Part shown: positions 11,629 through 24,975 of the stretch, piece by piece
How the letters are laid out: the number at the start of each line of letters is the position of its first letter
Position numbering within the stretch: position 1 is the stretch's first letter
DNA from: Escallonia rubra
Lineage: Eukaryota; Streptophyta; Magnoliopsida; Escalloniales; Escalloniaceae
NCBI GenBank assembly: GCA_033065855.1
Contig: JAVXUO010002860.1
Location: 186,001 to 250,000, forward strand
Direction of reading: 5' to 3'
DNA: 64,000 bases
Made by a program: the position numbers and the translations under genes
Notes under the pieces: model-generated
Seen by the model: only the letters and a program-made list of their open reading frames with translations
Told to the model about the DNA's origin: nothing
Databases searched by the model: none

Positions 11629-14088
11629 TGATGGATGGAAGTACTGCCACAAGTCCACAAAATTTTCAGGACTTTGTATGATTAAACTGCTTAGAAACTT
11701 CTGAGTCAAAAGAACTAGTTTCCTCTCTAATGACATTTCTCCAATCCAATCTTGATATGTAGTTAGAATAGTATTTAATTTTAAGCCCATATTGATCTCC
11801 ACCATAAGTCATCAGTTCGAGCACTCTGTCTATGTAATATCCTATGGTCGGCCAAAATAGAAAAGGAGTAGAAATGTGGATCATTGCAAGTAGATTTTAT
11901 ACCTAATAGAGGTTGACATATTGATAGTTACAAGTCTCCACTCTTCTCTTTTCCCTTACAAAATTCCCACTTCAGGTGCTATACATCGTCACCATTTTTA
12001 CCTCAAATCTAAAAAAGTTGATAACTTTTTTTTTAATTTTCCCCTTTATGCTTTTCTCTGTGAACGACTGCAGTGTGTCTCTCTTCGACTTTGTTCTTGA
12101 ATTTTATTTTGTTTGTTATTTATAGGGATTAAACTGTTGCCACACAGTAGAAGGTAACTGCTTCTGCTTTCTGCTTCCACCTTTTTCATGCTATTCGTTG
12201 CTCGAAATCAAAACTCAGCCACGCACTAAAAGACTCGAATCTTTCGATAGTCAAACAATCGTTGTTGCTCGTGATCAATTGACATTTGGGAAAGTGAAGC
12301 ATTTTCGATACTGACCTAGTGCATATCGATCAGACCATACCAACGTCATGTAATTACACTTCGAATGACCTTTCCGACACACATAAATGAAAAAACACAA
12401 AATGTAAAGCAATCTTTTGCTTGCTTCTTAAGACAAGCTAATGCAGGAACACCAGTCACAATGTTTGGAGAATACATTTTTTCAAAGTCAGAAGCTATGT
12501 GTTACTCAAACACTGCTTTTCTCTTGATTAATAACACGTTCTCTTGTGTGTTTTCGTTTTCCCTTTCTGGCGAGAGAGGGCAAAAAGTTAGGGATTTGGG
12601 TACCATACAAGCTCCAGCACCACAGAAAAGTGCACAACTAAAGGTAAACATGTTAGACAGGTTGGTTCAAGCTCAGGCATATCTGTGCCACAGATTCAGT
12701 TCAGCAAACAGTATGCTTAGTTCAATGTGAAAACTTCCATTGTCTTCTAATATTACTGAGGAAAGCCAAATATAACATGAGAACAACCATAAGAATGCTT
12801 GCCTAATTCTGTATATCAGGCAGGTACTAGTACTTTGCTTAAGTGCAGAAGTGTCAATTATTAAAGTTACAACTGTACTTTAGGTCCTTCAACCTGTTTA
12901 GTAAAGGAGGACAAAAGTTGCTCTTGGTTCACAATCAAATGCCAATAGGTTAACATACAGATGCATTTGTTGGTGCCACTCTGTTTTGATGGAATCCTAC
13001 CTTTTTGCCTTTTTTCTTCTGCGTATCTTAGGAATTCCATACTTTTAAAGTTCCAAGTGTATGTTTGTTCCCCTGGAGAATGTGTGGTGTATGAAATTAG
13101 ACTTCATTCAACAATGTCGGCCTCTACATTATTTATTTGGTTGTATGCAAAAGTATTCGGTGGATACTTGGATAAATGTAACTTCGATTCTGAACAACTG
13201 TATCGACCATGCGAGAAGAGTGTATATTACGAAATCATGCTTATACTCTAAAAGGAGAAACACCTTCGTCAGGGCTAAGTGGAATTTTGCCTTTTTGAGT
13301 TACAGAAATGAGATAATCGAAGGACTTTCCTTTTTTTTAATATATAGTAATAATAATAGAGATAATTGAAGGAGTTGAGAGAAAAGTTTGCCAGTAAAAC
13401 AAAAATGGATGGTCTCCTTGAGATAATAAAATACATTAAAGAATTAAACTTTACCGGATAAGAGAAAAATATATTGTGGTCCCGAGCTTATCTCAAACCA
13501 AAGAACATAACACGTGTCAGTTGCCAACAGGAGATATCCTCCTTGGGATCATTAAACGACAGCCACTAAAATAAGATTCTTACATAGGTACGAGGCCCCA
13601 CCCCCGACATACACGGAAGATGCTACAAATGGATAAAGATTTATCAAAATATTTTCGAGATCGTTCGTCTGAGTTATGCTTGCGTCCATCGTCAAAAATT
13701 AATTTCTTACAGATTCTTTATAAAAAAAAGTGATTACTGGATATCTGTGTTTTACTTTTAATCCACTAAAATTTTACTTATCACTGTAAGCTCGTGAGAT
13801 AAAATATATTTTAAGGCATTAGACCAGATCGTTTTGACCATCAAGGATAATCGGTTATATTGTGAAAAGCCTTTCCTTCTGTGTAATTGAGATTAATAGT
13901 ACGATGAAATATTGTTAATGGATGAAGTAGTGAACCAGGATCCCTCTTTTGTACTCTCTCATTTTTAATGCAATGTCTTGATTAAAAAAAAAAAGAAATT
14001 AATAGTACGAGACCATGTAATATTTGCTTGTGAAAAGCGAGCGAGGGCGATACCATGTGAGCGCTGAAGAGGAGGACGCTGCGCGATG

Positions 14089-14253
14089 CACGTGGCGAGA
14101 CACGATGAGCTGGGAATTGGACGGCAGTGATGGGTCAGATGGGCGTTTGTGCTTCACTTTTAGCAGGTGGGTCACTTTGCTTGGATGTGGTTGCTGAGAT
14201 GGCAGGTGGCTCTACGTATTTAACGGCCTTGCTGGCTTTGCATTGTGCACGTG
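14089..14253. promoter_or_regulatory. Two G-box (GCACGTGG) sites upstream of the CDF gene
   Basis: CACGTG cores lie at 14089-14094 and 14248-14253, each embedded in GCACGTGG. This ABRE/PIF-type G-box context is bound by bZIP and bHLH factors in plants. They lie about 1.0-1.2 kb upstream of the cycling DOF factor start codon. A role in CDF regulation is inference; the transcription start is not known. Confidence 0.4.
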
Positions 14254-15275
14254 GGCCTATCTGCACTGTTGGTATAATTAACTGTCACACTTTCTGACAG
14301 GGCCTTTAGAAGTTCTAAAGTACCTGATTAAGCCTAATCAGCCAAAAGTTAGGCCACGTTAGATAATGATCTTTGTTTTATGCTTTCCATCTTGAAAAAT
14401 ATTAATTATTTCCTAAAAAAGGGGTAACTTGGCTATCTCCCAAAAAAATGTTTCTAGCAAAAAATATTTGATAAGAGTAATGTGATACAATTACCAAAAA
14501 AATGCATCTAACCTATATATTGAGTAATACAGTATACAAGGTATAAGCAACAGATTTTGGAACTCAGTGAAAGATTTGAACAATAGTGGTGCATAGTCCT
14601 GGCGCAAAATAATTGGTGCACAAAGTATTTGCCTACACAACAAGGCATACATCGTGGCTTACGTTGTAAGCGCGAGCATAGTATCATCGTTGAAATCATA
14701 GTGGTTTAATTCTTTTCAGATTCTGAAACCGGTTTGATTTCTTTTACAAGTGTGCGTACCGTAAGAATCATAATCCTTTATAATTTATTGCGAGGGACCA
14801 CGTTAGTGCATCTCATTACTAAAGAAAATATGGAGAAGTGCATTCACTTAGGACTAAGAGAAGACTTCAATTGCCAAGAGAAATTCTTTGGGGGGAATAG
14901 ATGGAGTGAAGAAAATGGGGAAAGGGTTTGTGCAGACATGGAGAAAGCCTCTGGTTATGGAAAAGCGGGAATCAGCTTAATAAACAAAAGCAACATAAGA
15001 GGAAAAAAAAGGCAAAAAAAAAGACATCAACCCACCACCCCAAAAGGAGAAAAGATCTCAAAAAGGGCCACAAAGAACTTGTGGCTCAGAATTCACTCCC
15101 CCATTGCTGACGTGCCACGCCCACTCCTCAACAAAAAGAAGCCTCAATCTCTGCATTACAAGCTACGACGAAGGGAAGGAAGCAGAGAGAGAGAGAGAGA
15201 AGGTAGCAAAGACTTTTTCTTGCACAAACACAGAGGTACAAAGGGTAGACAAAGAGCAGGAAAACAGGAGCAGGA

Positions 15276-17785
15276 ATGTCGGCAGTTAAAGACCCGGCAA
15301 TCAAGCTGTTTGGGAAGACGATTCAGCTGCCAACAAACGAGGCCGTTTCGGCTGCTGCTCATGACGATACCAGCTCTGCAAACACAACTTCTTCACAAGA
15401 CAACAACAAGGTAATACATACACATAGATGTGTGTGTGTATCTATGTAAGCCTACATGCAATTGTATGCAATTTCTAAGAGCAACCCATTTTTCAGGGAT
15501 TGGAAATTTGAAATGGGTCTAATTTGTTTTTGGCTAGATTTTCAATCTTGGATTTGGATAAAAGTTGTGTTTTTTTGGTTTTTTGGAGATATCATAGTGG
15601 GTTCAGGTGTAAGATGAAAATTTCGTGTTGGGGTCAAGTGTCTGCAATTCTGACACGACATAAGTCCCCTTTCTTCCAAAGTGTACAGTAAATAAGGGCA
15701 GATCATACTTTTCCTATGATCTTGACATCCCTATACATTTTTATTGTTGGAAAACATTGCTACCTTATTGGACTTTATATGTGCTTATTGCTGGACTTGT
15801 TCAATTATGATCGAGTAAAACGTTTTCATTCGTCTGAAGTAGGATGTCAATTATTAGGTATCTATTGTTGTGTGATCATAACTTTAACAACTAATTATAC
15901 AAGGAACTAGAATTAGGTTTTCAGACATTAGGCTCGATTGCGTGAATCATTTTTTTCTTTTGATTAATTCAAGATTTGTGATATAGACTTATATGAGCTT
16001 CTGAGAAGCGCTTGCCAGACTTGCTCCGTTTCAGCACTTGTTGTGAAGCACAAATCAGTTTACTGCTCCCTATAAAAGTAGAGTTTAATGTTGTTTTTGG
16101 AAAACCTGATCAATTTTACTGCTTTAAATTTACTTCTATACTGTTGAGCTGCTTCTTCTGTTTTGTCTACTTCATCTAAGAAGAAGGCATATATTCCCCC
16201 TGACTGCTCATCCACCTGGCTTTGTGAAACACTTTGTTGCCCACGTCCCAATAATGTTAATCTGAAGAGTTTCCAGAATTCATAAGTTTCTTTTGGAGGA
16301 AGTTCCTTCTTTTTCTTGGCTAATGAAGAAATAATTGAACAATTTTCTTTCTATAAACTATATTCTTCTTGCTTATATGAGGCTTGCTGTGAAAGCAAAT
16401 CTCTGTAGAAGTTGGCTATAATGAGGCCTTGATCTCCTTGCACAATTTACAACTTTATTGCTGATTACATCTACTTTATTGTTTGTCAGGAACCTTCAGG
16501 AGGAGAACTAACCGAAACTAAACAAGAAGATGCTTCCTCCCACCCTATTGTAGAAGAGTTGATTGGTCCGCCAACATCATCTGGGATTAGTGAGGACCCT
16601 AAAACACCCAACGATGAGAGTGAAAATTCATCGAAAAATAACAAGGAAGATCCAAGTGAGACTAGTATCTCAGAAGAAAAGACTCTTAAGAAGCCTGACA
16701 AGATACTTCCATGTCCACGATGTAATAGCATGGACACCAAGTTCTGTTATTACAACAATTACAATGTCAATCAGCCTCGTCATTTCTGCAAAAACTGTCA
16801 GAGATACTGGACAGCAGGAGGGACAATGAGAAACGTGCCGGTCGGTTCTGGCCGTCGCAAGAACAAAAGCTGCTCTGCGTCTCAATACCGGCAAATCATG
16901 GTTTCAGAAGCTCTTCAAGCAGCTCAAGGTGATGCTGCAATTAATAGTATTCACCACCACGCTTTAAACACCAATGGCACTGTGCTTACCTTTGGCTCAG
17001 ATGCACCCCTTTGTGCATCCATGGCTTCTGCACTGAATCTTGAGGAGAAATCAAAAAGTTGTGATCCCAATGGACTTCATGGACATGAACAAAGAATTTC
17101 AGCTTCTACCGGGCGGAGGGAAAGCGGGGAGAGTCAATTAAGTGGGTGCACAACGTCCAATCTAACCGAGAAGAGAGGCAATGGTGGTTTGCAAGAACTG
17201 GTTTTAAAGAATTTTCAGGGATATCCTTCTCATCCCCAATTACCATGCTTTCCCGGGACTCCTTGGCCTTATCCATGGAATCCTGCTCAATGGAGGTCTC
17301 CAATGCATCCACCACCTGCTTTTGGTCCTTCCAACTTTCCTATCCCGTTTTACCCAGCGCCACCATATTGGGGTTGCCCTGTACCAGGCCCTTGGAATAT
17401 GCCATGGCTATCTCCAGCATCTCCTTCTCCTGATATGAACTCCGGGCCTTATTCTCCTACTTTGGGAAAACATTCGAGGGATGGACGCATGGTTAAAACA
17501 TCAAGTTCAGAGCAAGAGGAGCTTATAGAGGAAAAAGATTTGGAGGGGTGTGTTTTGACTCCTAAGACTTTGAGGATTAATGATCCGAGTGAATCTGCTA
17601 AAAGCTCTATATGGTCAACACTAGGGTTTAAGAATGAGAATAGCTGTTCCACCAATCCTGGGGGTCTTTTCCAAGCGTTTCGACCAAAGGGTGATGAGAA
17701 AAATCATGTTGCTGAAACTTCTCTAGTGTTGCAAGCCAACCCTGCTGCCCTTTCGCGGTCACTTAACTTCCAAGAGACCACATGA
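15276..17785 (+). CDS. CDF: Cycling DOF factor (CDF-type DOF zinc finger), 2 exons
   Basis: Exons 15276-15410 and 16490-17785 join in phase 0 to 476 residues; the 1,079-bp intron has GTAATA...TGTCAG borders. The N-terminus carries the CDF signature [11 protein letters not shown]; in Arabidopsis CDFs this end recruits the corepressor Topless. The DOF finger spans about residues 118-172, with zinc ligands C120, C123, C145 and C148 all present and the basic GSGRRKNK tail intact. The C-terminal half has the CDF-specific Trp/Pro-rich blocks ([31 protein letters not shown]) and the [19 protein letters not shown] block at about 401-420, the region bound by FKF1/GI in relatives. CDFs repress CONSTANS and FT and are degraded in the afternoon under long days. 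Length fits the CDF2/CDF3 type (about 450-460 aa). The upstream ATG at 15276 is preferred because it supplies the conserved N-terminal motif; the second exon alone lacks it. Confidence 0.96.
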
Positions 17786-20700
17786 TGAGAGCAGAAGTGC
17801 GACGTACATGTTGTTCTAACGATGGTAGTGGCACGGGCTGTTTTTTGCTTCTCAGTATTTCAATGCTGAGAAGTTGTATCACGATTTTCGGCCATAATAC
17901 CATGTGTTGATTGCCACTTACTAACCTTAATGCTGGAGCTACTTAGAAGAATATTGGACAGTATTCTTTGTTGGAGAGAGGAGGGGAGTCTCTAGTTGTC
18001 TCCATTAGGTGCTCCTTGGTATCTCTTCTTGCAACTATATGAATAGCTTTCTTTTTTTATGGTGAACTTAGAAGGTTTGCCAGCAAGTGTTACTGTACAG
18101 AGCTATAGACAATAGAGAGAAACAATAAGAAGCAAAAGAAGAAGATTCTTCAATGTACCATTTCCCAGCTACAAATGCTTAATGAAGAACTTCTTCTAAT
18201 TCTCCTTGTGCTTGAATCAAGAGTTTTATGTTTCAGCCTCAAATGATATATATATTATGGTAAAACATGGAAAGAATACTATTATATTCAATCTGCAGAC
18301 ATCTGTAAAGGAGTGACTTAGAGGGACAGGAGGCCATCTTATGGTTTTTAGCATTGTGAATGATTGGCAGAAAAATTTCAAGGGGCAATGTGGAAATTTG
18401 TTACTGTATCTAGGGCAACTTGACATCAAAAAGTTTTTGTGGGTCCTAAGTTTGGAGATAAACTTTGAATCAGATGTCACAGAGGGCCCTCTTTCATGCC
18501 AGAAAGTATGAAAGGAACAAGAACCAAAAGCTGAAAGGAAAAGGAGGATAAAGTTCCTTTTTCTCCCTGCTTTTTGCCTTCTTTTTCTTTCTTTGCATTC
18601 CCACACTTTTTGTTTCGAATCTATATGATAAATACATCACAATCCTATGTTAGCAACACAATCATGTTTATAAGGGTAGAGATGCCCAGAAGAAAAGAGG
18701 TAAAGAGAAGTACTTCCAATAATAAAAAGTTTGCTACCTTCCGTCACTAATTTTAAAGACGGTCGCTAATCGATCCTAATTAACATTTCGCGACAGGGCA
18801 TTATCATAAAATTTGCATATGTATAGTTGGAAAATTTTTGGCAGCGGCCCGGATGGTAGGAAGAGACTACAAACCCCCACTAGAACGAGAAATGATGATC
18901 GCTAAAAATATATGTTTAGGAACTTTTAATTAATTAAGTTAGAATGTGTTGTTAAGAATTATCCCTAAAGATACTTACAGAAATGTCACAATCAACATGC
19001 TTGCGAAGTCCGGGATTGCGGCCAAAATCTTCCTGTATGATTTATTTATGGAGACATGTTTCTGCTCGGATATATCATAATCAAGACAAAATGCATGCCT
19101 ATGAGTGATAGACTGGGGTGAGACATTTAGATATCTGAATGTTATTGTCAGCAAGGCTGGCCACATCTTCTGCAGAAAATGAGTTGTTAAGGGACCCAAG
19201 GCATATGATGCTCTATATATACATATTGTTCTCTTTCCTTCCGTAACCATAAGAGGCAACCTGTTAGTTAGATCACAATAAATAGCAGTAAATTGAGAAC
19301 TATCAGTGACAAAAATGCACATGAAATTTTACCTTTTTTTTTTTTTTGGTAGATTAGAGACAACAAGGCTTGCCCACTCAATCAATGTCTACGTTTGAAT
19401 TTTCTGACCATTTGACATTTTCACAATCTAACTTCTTAAGAATCTGTGGCTCCTCTTGAAGCAAGCATCTACCTGTTTATTGCATGTCAATGTCCAAGTC
19501 TTTAAGTATGTTTATTCGGTACGTTGCCCTCTAGAGGGGACTAAGAAATTCTTGAAGTTGCTATCAAAGGTTTATGTTCGATTGTGAGTTGTTTGGAACG
19601 CGTCGTTACATTTTTATTTTACCATTAGATGATCAAAATTTAATATGTAATGACCAAAAATTACTACCCGAACAAAAATACGTTTCAATGGTGAGTTCAT
19701 GGTTTCGTAAAATATTGTTGGCTTTGTAAAATCACTACATTTGATCATATGCACAAGAGAAGTATGTTTTAGACTTCTATGGTATGGTATTCGTCATAAA
19801 ACTAGAACCTCATTTGGACCGTCAAATCAAAAATTCGCAAATTTTTTTTATTTTTTTTGAAAGTGGTAAGAACCCTACTATTGATGTTAAAGATAGCACT
19901 CGGATGACATCCTCATCCGATAAGAAATACAATAAAAAAAAAGTCGACAAACAACAACAGAATTAAGAACAAATTAAAAATACATAAAAACCTAACCAAC
20001 AACATATATATGTTAAAGATAGCAACTTTTTTTTGTTGTTGTTGTTAAGTCCACTCTTTTACACTGAAGTGTTGAAAAGCATCACTTAAGCAGTTTTTAT
20101 GGAGTAAAATGTGTGTTTTAGTTAAACAAAAATGTGGATTGGCCACACATATTTGCTTTCTTAATAAGAGGGTTAAAAATTTGCCAAACAAAATCTACGT
20201 TACAAATTTTGCCACTCAGCCAGGGTAGAACAAACTTTCTCCAACTCTCATATACAGCAAAAAAGAATTAGGAAGAGACTATTTTCAACCTCTAATATGC
20301 TAAATTGCTAATGCAGCTGTTCTGTTTATCGCTAAATTGTCAACACTTGTCACAAAAGTATATAAAAGGAATGCAAAGGCATATAAAAAGGTGAAAACAA
20401 CATTTCTCAAAAAGTTATTGGCAAATCTCATTGTTGACACTTGTGACTATACTTCTATCACCAAACTGATGATACCAACCCTGTGTGCGTCGCTATATCA
20501 TAACTAAACGAATTAGAGACACATTTTTGTCGTTATAAAGAAAGAAGGTCGAGGGAAGCTACACCCATCCTGGTCGGAGCAACGGACTTTCCAAAAAAAT
20601 AAAATCTACAGGAATGATGAGAAAGTGGAAGTGGGAATTATATGATTATTAGGTCCACCGTAGTGTGGCTTTGAAGGCAAAGTGCATGGAAAAAAGTGGC

Positions 20701-23156
20701 TCAAAGTCAACTTCTTGCCCAGGTGAAAAGCTTAGCGAATGGCGAAAGATATAAAAAGGCAAAGGGAAAAGGTGGAAAACTACTAAAACTTATAAAGTTC
20801 TCGATACCTGAGGTACAGTTGATTTTGATCGGTGAAACACACATAATGGTACGGAAAACTTGAATAAATATTGCATGTTTTTCGGACCATTTGTCTTGAC
20901 CATTTAAAACGTTGAATAGGAGGCTGACGCGGTTAGAAGAGCGGTAAAAAAAGACAGTGAATTTTTATACTATATCCAACTATTCAAGATGGTTAGGCCC
21001 GCTGATTCTAGATCATTTTTAAAGAGAACTTTTTTTGGGGGGGTCTTTAATGAGAACTGCATTTCATTAGGGAAGAGTTTACGGACACTAATTACATGTT
21101 GAGATCGAATAGTATTACAAAAGGACAATCTCAGTCACAGGAAGAACCCATCATTTCAACCCTACTGTGTCTCAGTTTATTTCTATATTGCTACCATGAG
21201 TCAAAACGCCAGGATTAGTCAGATATAGGATTTCCAAGAAACTGCATGCACTAGCTGTGTACAAAAGCCACTCCAACCAAGGTGCTGGCCCCTTGCATAA
21301 GAAGCAAGGGTTTAGGCTGCGCTCGAGAGTGCTTCAATCCCAGTGATATCATCCTCCGTCCCGCAAAAGTTGATCATATTTTCTTTTTGGGCCGTCCTTC
21401 GAAAATTGTTCATTTCCAAATTAAGGATGACAATGTAGGTACTTTTACATATTTTTTTTATATTTTTTTATTCTTTTTCTTTTTCCACATTTAAAATCTT
21501 CATCAACTCATTTCTCTCTCCTAGTCCACTTTCTTATACTTTTTTTATTCATTTTTTTCTCTACATTTAACATTCCACTAATCCATTTTCTCGCTCCTTG
21601 CCCACTTTCTTCTCTCCTCTCTGTAAAAGGTAAAATAGAAAATACACAATATATTACTTAAATCCTTAATTTGCGTGCAAAAAAAAAGTTGATCAAATTG
21701 TAATGTGTTTTGCCCACAAGACATTATGAATTGTCACTAAAAAAAATTCTGCAAAAAATAAAGTGTTAGTGATAAAAAGTGAAGTATGTAGAGTTCAAAT
21801 TTTCAAACTACAACTGCTTCAGAGTAACAAGAGCCTAACAAATGGGCTTTCCTCACTTTTCCTAGAAAGTAGCTCCTGCTCCGCTACTCTTCTGACCAGG
21901 AAATAATTCTCAAGTGAAAAACTTTGTTTAATTAAAAAAGAAAGAACAAATGGGCTTTCCATTTTGCGTATTAAATGAGTATAAAAGGTAATGGGCCAAT
22001 GGGCCTTTAGTGGGAAAAGTTGGACTGGGACTAGGCTATAGAACCAATGGACCAGGATTGTTGGGCTTACAAATACGGGAGAAGCTGGCTTTGGAAAGTT
22101 TTTTGCACGAGGAAGTTGTGTTTAAATGGAGTGTTGGGTACCAAAAAGGAAATCAGATGAAATCCACACACACACACACAGAGAGAGAGAGAGGGTTTAT
22201 GGGCTGAACATAGTCCAGACCCATGAAGGTTTTTGGTATTTGGGCCGTGGCGATCCTAAGGTAGGGAAATTGGTGAGAGGCATTTCAATATTTTACCATT
22301 GGGGCCAACAAAAATTGGCGACACGTGTGCTCCGACAACTTCTCATTTAGCGACAACATATTTAGTGACAAACAATAAAGCATAAGAAAATAGAGTTTAG
22401 AGATGATTTTTGGTCCCCGAATGGAGGGACGGGGGGAAGACATTCCAATGAATATTATACCAAGAATTGTGAAATTAGTGACAGCAATGAAGTTCAAGAA
22501 ATAGATTTTAGCAGTAATTTTTTTGTCGCTTGATGGAGGGAGCAGAAGAAGTTTACTACAACCCAGGTTGGAGGAAATATTTATTTGAAATTAATAATCA
22601 TTTAGGTACTAAAACATCTGCCTGCTAATTGATGCACTCCTCGAGAAAATGGACAGATGGATCACGTGCTTTAAGCACTCGATACAGGACTAGGATTCTC
22701 TTCTGCGGAAAATGTCGCTAGCGACAAAAGTTTGCCACTTAACATTTTAACAATAGCGACAAAATACTTTAATTGTACTATTTTATCATTAAAATTGCTA
22801 CAACAGAAAATAATGTATATGAGATGACCCTTATCCCTGAATACAGGATGTACAATTTTTAGTACCCAATTGCTTCCCCCGTCCTTTAATCGTTGTAAAA
22901 GTAGGAGACAAGGAAGTGCTACTTTTAGTGTCTAATAGTTCACAATGGAAAATACCGATTTATTTGAAGTGTAACGTATGCTTATATGCAGCCATCTATG
23001 TCAAAAAAAATTTGGTTATCTATGTCAGTCTCCAGAATTAGAAAATATTAGATGGTTATATAACTCAAATATAACTTTCAATAATTGGGGAACACTCGGC
23101 GATCCCAATCAAACTGGGAGATTGATAATTATCTTATTGGGATTCTAAAAAAAGTC
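17786..23156. other. CDF 3' region and AT-rich intergenic DNA
   Basis: The first ~350 bp is probably the CDF 3' untranslated region, with AATAA-like signals near 18050-18130. Beyond that I see no gene. A 115-codon minus-strand open frame at 18975-19322 has no recognisable family. Fragments with the GCGAC/TAGTGAC signature of a MITE family seen elsewhere in this window occur near 18735-18900 and 22310-22810, and a degenerate Stowaway-like fragment at about 21348-21715. Confidence 0.45.
21348..21715. mobile_element. Degenerate Stowaway/mariner-like MITE
   Basis: The left end reads CTCCGTCCCGCAAAAGTTGA, the plant Stowaway-type terminus, and an inverted AAGTTGATCAAATT lies near 21690. The interior shares CACAATATATNACTTAAATC and a following CTTAAT(T/C)TGCGTGCAAA block with the element at 29081-29370. 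The right terminus is decayed, so the boundary is approximate. Confidence 0.5.
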
Positions 23157-23166
23157 CTCAAAGATC

Positions 23167-24071
23167 TGATCCAGATCGATCGCCTGCTGTAACTAAGGTT
23201 ACAGCAGGCATGCTGTAACTCTAGTTACAACCGTTGGATCGATTTCAAGGGGTCAGATCATGCCACATTACCAACTCCAAAAAAAAATCCAAACTCTGCG
23301 CTTTGGAGTTAACGACCGTCCACTCTTCCGTCCAACATTCTTCTCTCTGCCTTTCTCTCTCCAGAAACCCTTTTTCTCTCTCTCTAGAAATTTACATCTG
23401 AAATTTGCTCTTTTCTACGAACTGATCTACCTCGGTCGTTCCTGTGGGTGCTCGTAACTTCGACAGATAAGTGAGGGACGATGGTGCTCGATACTTGTAA
23501 TCGGAGCGAGGGACAGTGTAATGGTGGTCGTTGTGTAGATCGTGGCTGGTCATTATTTTGGACCGATGGCTGACTGGTTGGTCGTTGTTGTAGATCAGCG
23601 GCTATGGATATGGGTGAACGGAAATGGGATTCGTGTAGATCGGTGGCCGGCACCGTGGTTGCGACATGGCTATGTGAGGGTGGTCGCGTGTAGATTGATG
23701 TCGGCACGGTGGTTGCGACATGGGGCCGTGGGCGTGAAAGGCAAACGGGATACGGTGGCGTCCGGCTATGTCGTTGCCCGAATGAGGAGGGTCATCACCG
23801 GCAGATAGATCGTAGAGAGAAGAGACGACATGTGAGGGTAGTCGCCGACATATTTTTGTTCGAGAGAGGAGATGAAAGTTGAAGATCTCGTCAGATCTGG
23901 CTAATGGAATAGTGTCTTCTGTGAAGTCTCCAAACGACACAGTTTTGTCCCGTGTGCTGGTTTGATGATGTGGCATGATCTGACCCCTTGAAATTGATCC
24001 GACGATTGTAACTAGAGTCTAGAGTTACAACATGCATGTTGTAACCCTAGTTATAACAGGCGATTTGGATC
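23167..24071. mobile_element. Mutator-like non-autonomous element with ~100-bp TIRs
   Basis: Left and right ends are inverted repeats over roughly 100 bp: GATCCA...ATCGCCTG, then paired TGTAAC/GTTACA motifs, then a block ending in TCAAGGGGTCAGATCATGCC. The element is flanked by the 10-bp direct repeat CTCAAAGATC (23157-23166 and 24072-24081), the target-site size typical of Mutator-like elements. The ~700-bp interior is GC-richer than its surroundings, starts with a pyrimidine-rich leader-like stretch, and contains a short internal repeat (CACGGTGGTTGCGACATGG-like, about 23650 and 23705). No transposase is present. The interior could be captured gene sequence (Pack-MULE) but I do not recognise the source. 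Confidence 0.75.
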
Positions 24072-24746
24072 CTCAAAGATCGTGACGTGATCTTCAAGGA
24101 TCCTAACGCGATCTTAACACATCTGGCACACGACCTAGTCCTAATAGGGTCTTCTACCTCCAGCTACACAAAGAGGGATATCCCCAGGTACGTAAACAAC
24201 TACAATTAGACACAGACACACAGTATTTCATGCTTTCTCAGAATTATTACCATGTAGCTGCACTCTGACTTAAACTCAAAGAGTTCTCCGTCGGGAACCC
24301 CACTCGGCGGTCACTCGTTTTCTGTCTTACAAGTCATCGGTCCATGCTAGGGTTCCGGAACATACGCGAAACATATTTTTAGCAACAACAGATGGTTCAA
24401 AACTAAATTTTCTAGTTCTAGATGGTTGGAACTAATGGTGGGAAACCATACAATATTTACTCTTCATGAATGGTCAATTTCTTGGGTGCCTAATTTTCAA
24501 ATTTATTTGGTCACAAAGCCTTGGTAGTAAGCTGGTAAGACAGACAGGTTGCATTACTTGCAAAAACTAAACAATATGTAGGCTTTCGATAAAAGGGTAC
24601 AACTTTACATAAACGAAAGTAAGAAGAAACCGGAAAGACTAATGACCAAACTGCCCCTATAGTGAAAATAGAGCGTGGAAAGTTTGTTTTTCTTTTCTGT
24701 CTTGTGCTCACAAGCATACTGAAAGTTAAAATAAAGAAGGAAAAAA

Positions 24747-24975
24747 TTTGACTGCTATCCTGATTGGAAGAATCTTCCTCCTACCCTCCTATATAGCGAC
24801 AATCAATCGTTTCTAAATGTTTCTAGTGACTTTTATTTAGTGACGCTAAAAAAATGCTACTAATAATTGTCACTGAAAGTGTTAGAAAAAAAATCATTAA
24901 AAACATCTAGCGACTTTTAACTATCATTATACACGGAGTTGGAGGAAGATTCCTACAACCTGGATAGGAGCCAAA
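24747..24975. mobile_element. ~230-bp palindromic MITE, copy 1
   Basis: The termini are imperfect inverted repeats (TTTGACTGCTATCC... against ...GGATAGGAGCCAAA). The interior has alternating TAGCGAC/TAGTGAC motifs. The reverse complement matches the copy at 31354-31587 over nearly its whole length, including GTGACGCTAAAA and the AGTGTTAGAA block, so this is a dispersed family. No coding capacity. Confidence 0.7.

Larger units (their letters stand above)
5036..14080. other. Long gene-free intergenic region
   Basis: About 9 kb without a recognisable gene. Open frames above 60 codons (for example near 7189-7407, 8208-8471, 8625-8867, 11278-11805, 12365-12730, 12961-13369) lack domain motifs, plausible splice partners or coding-like composition. 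Two small tandem duplications occur at 6703-6762 and 11573-11628 and are listed separately. I saw no intact transposon ends. Degenerate repeats below my recognition are likely. Confidence 0.5.

Noticed and set aside
11278-11805. 175-codon minus-strand open frame
   Set aside because: No family motif, Gly/Arg low-complexity stretch from C-rich DNA, no splice partners, and it spans a tandem duplication.
14734-15414. 226-codon plus-strand open frame upstream of and overlapping CDF exon 1
   Set aside because: It overlaps CDF exon 1 in a different frame and has low-complexity Lys/Arg-rich content. The overlapping CDF frame carries the conserved motif, so this is a chance frame over the 5' leader.
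18975-19322. 115-codon minus-strand open frame
   Set aside because: Composition is not implausible, but I recognise no domain and see no flanking exons or start context to support a gene.
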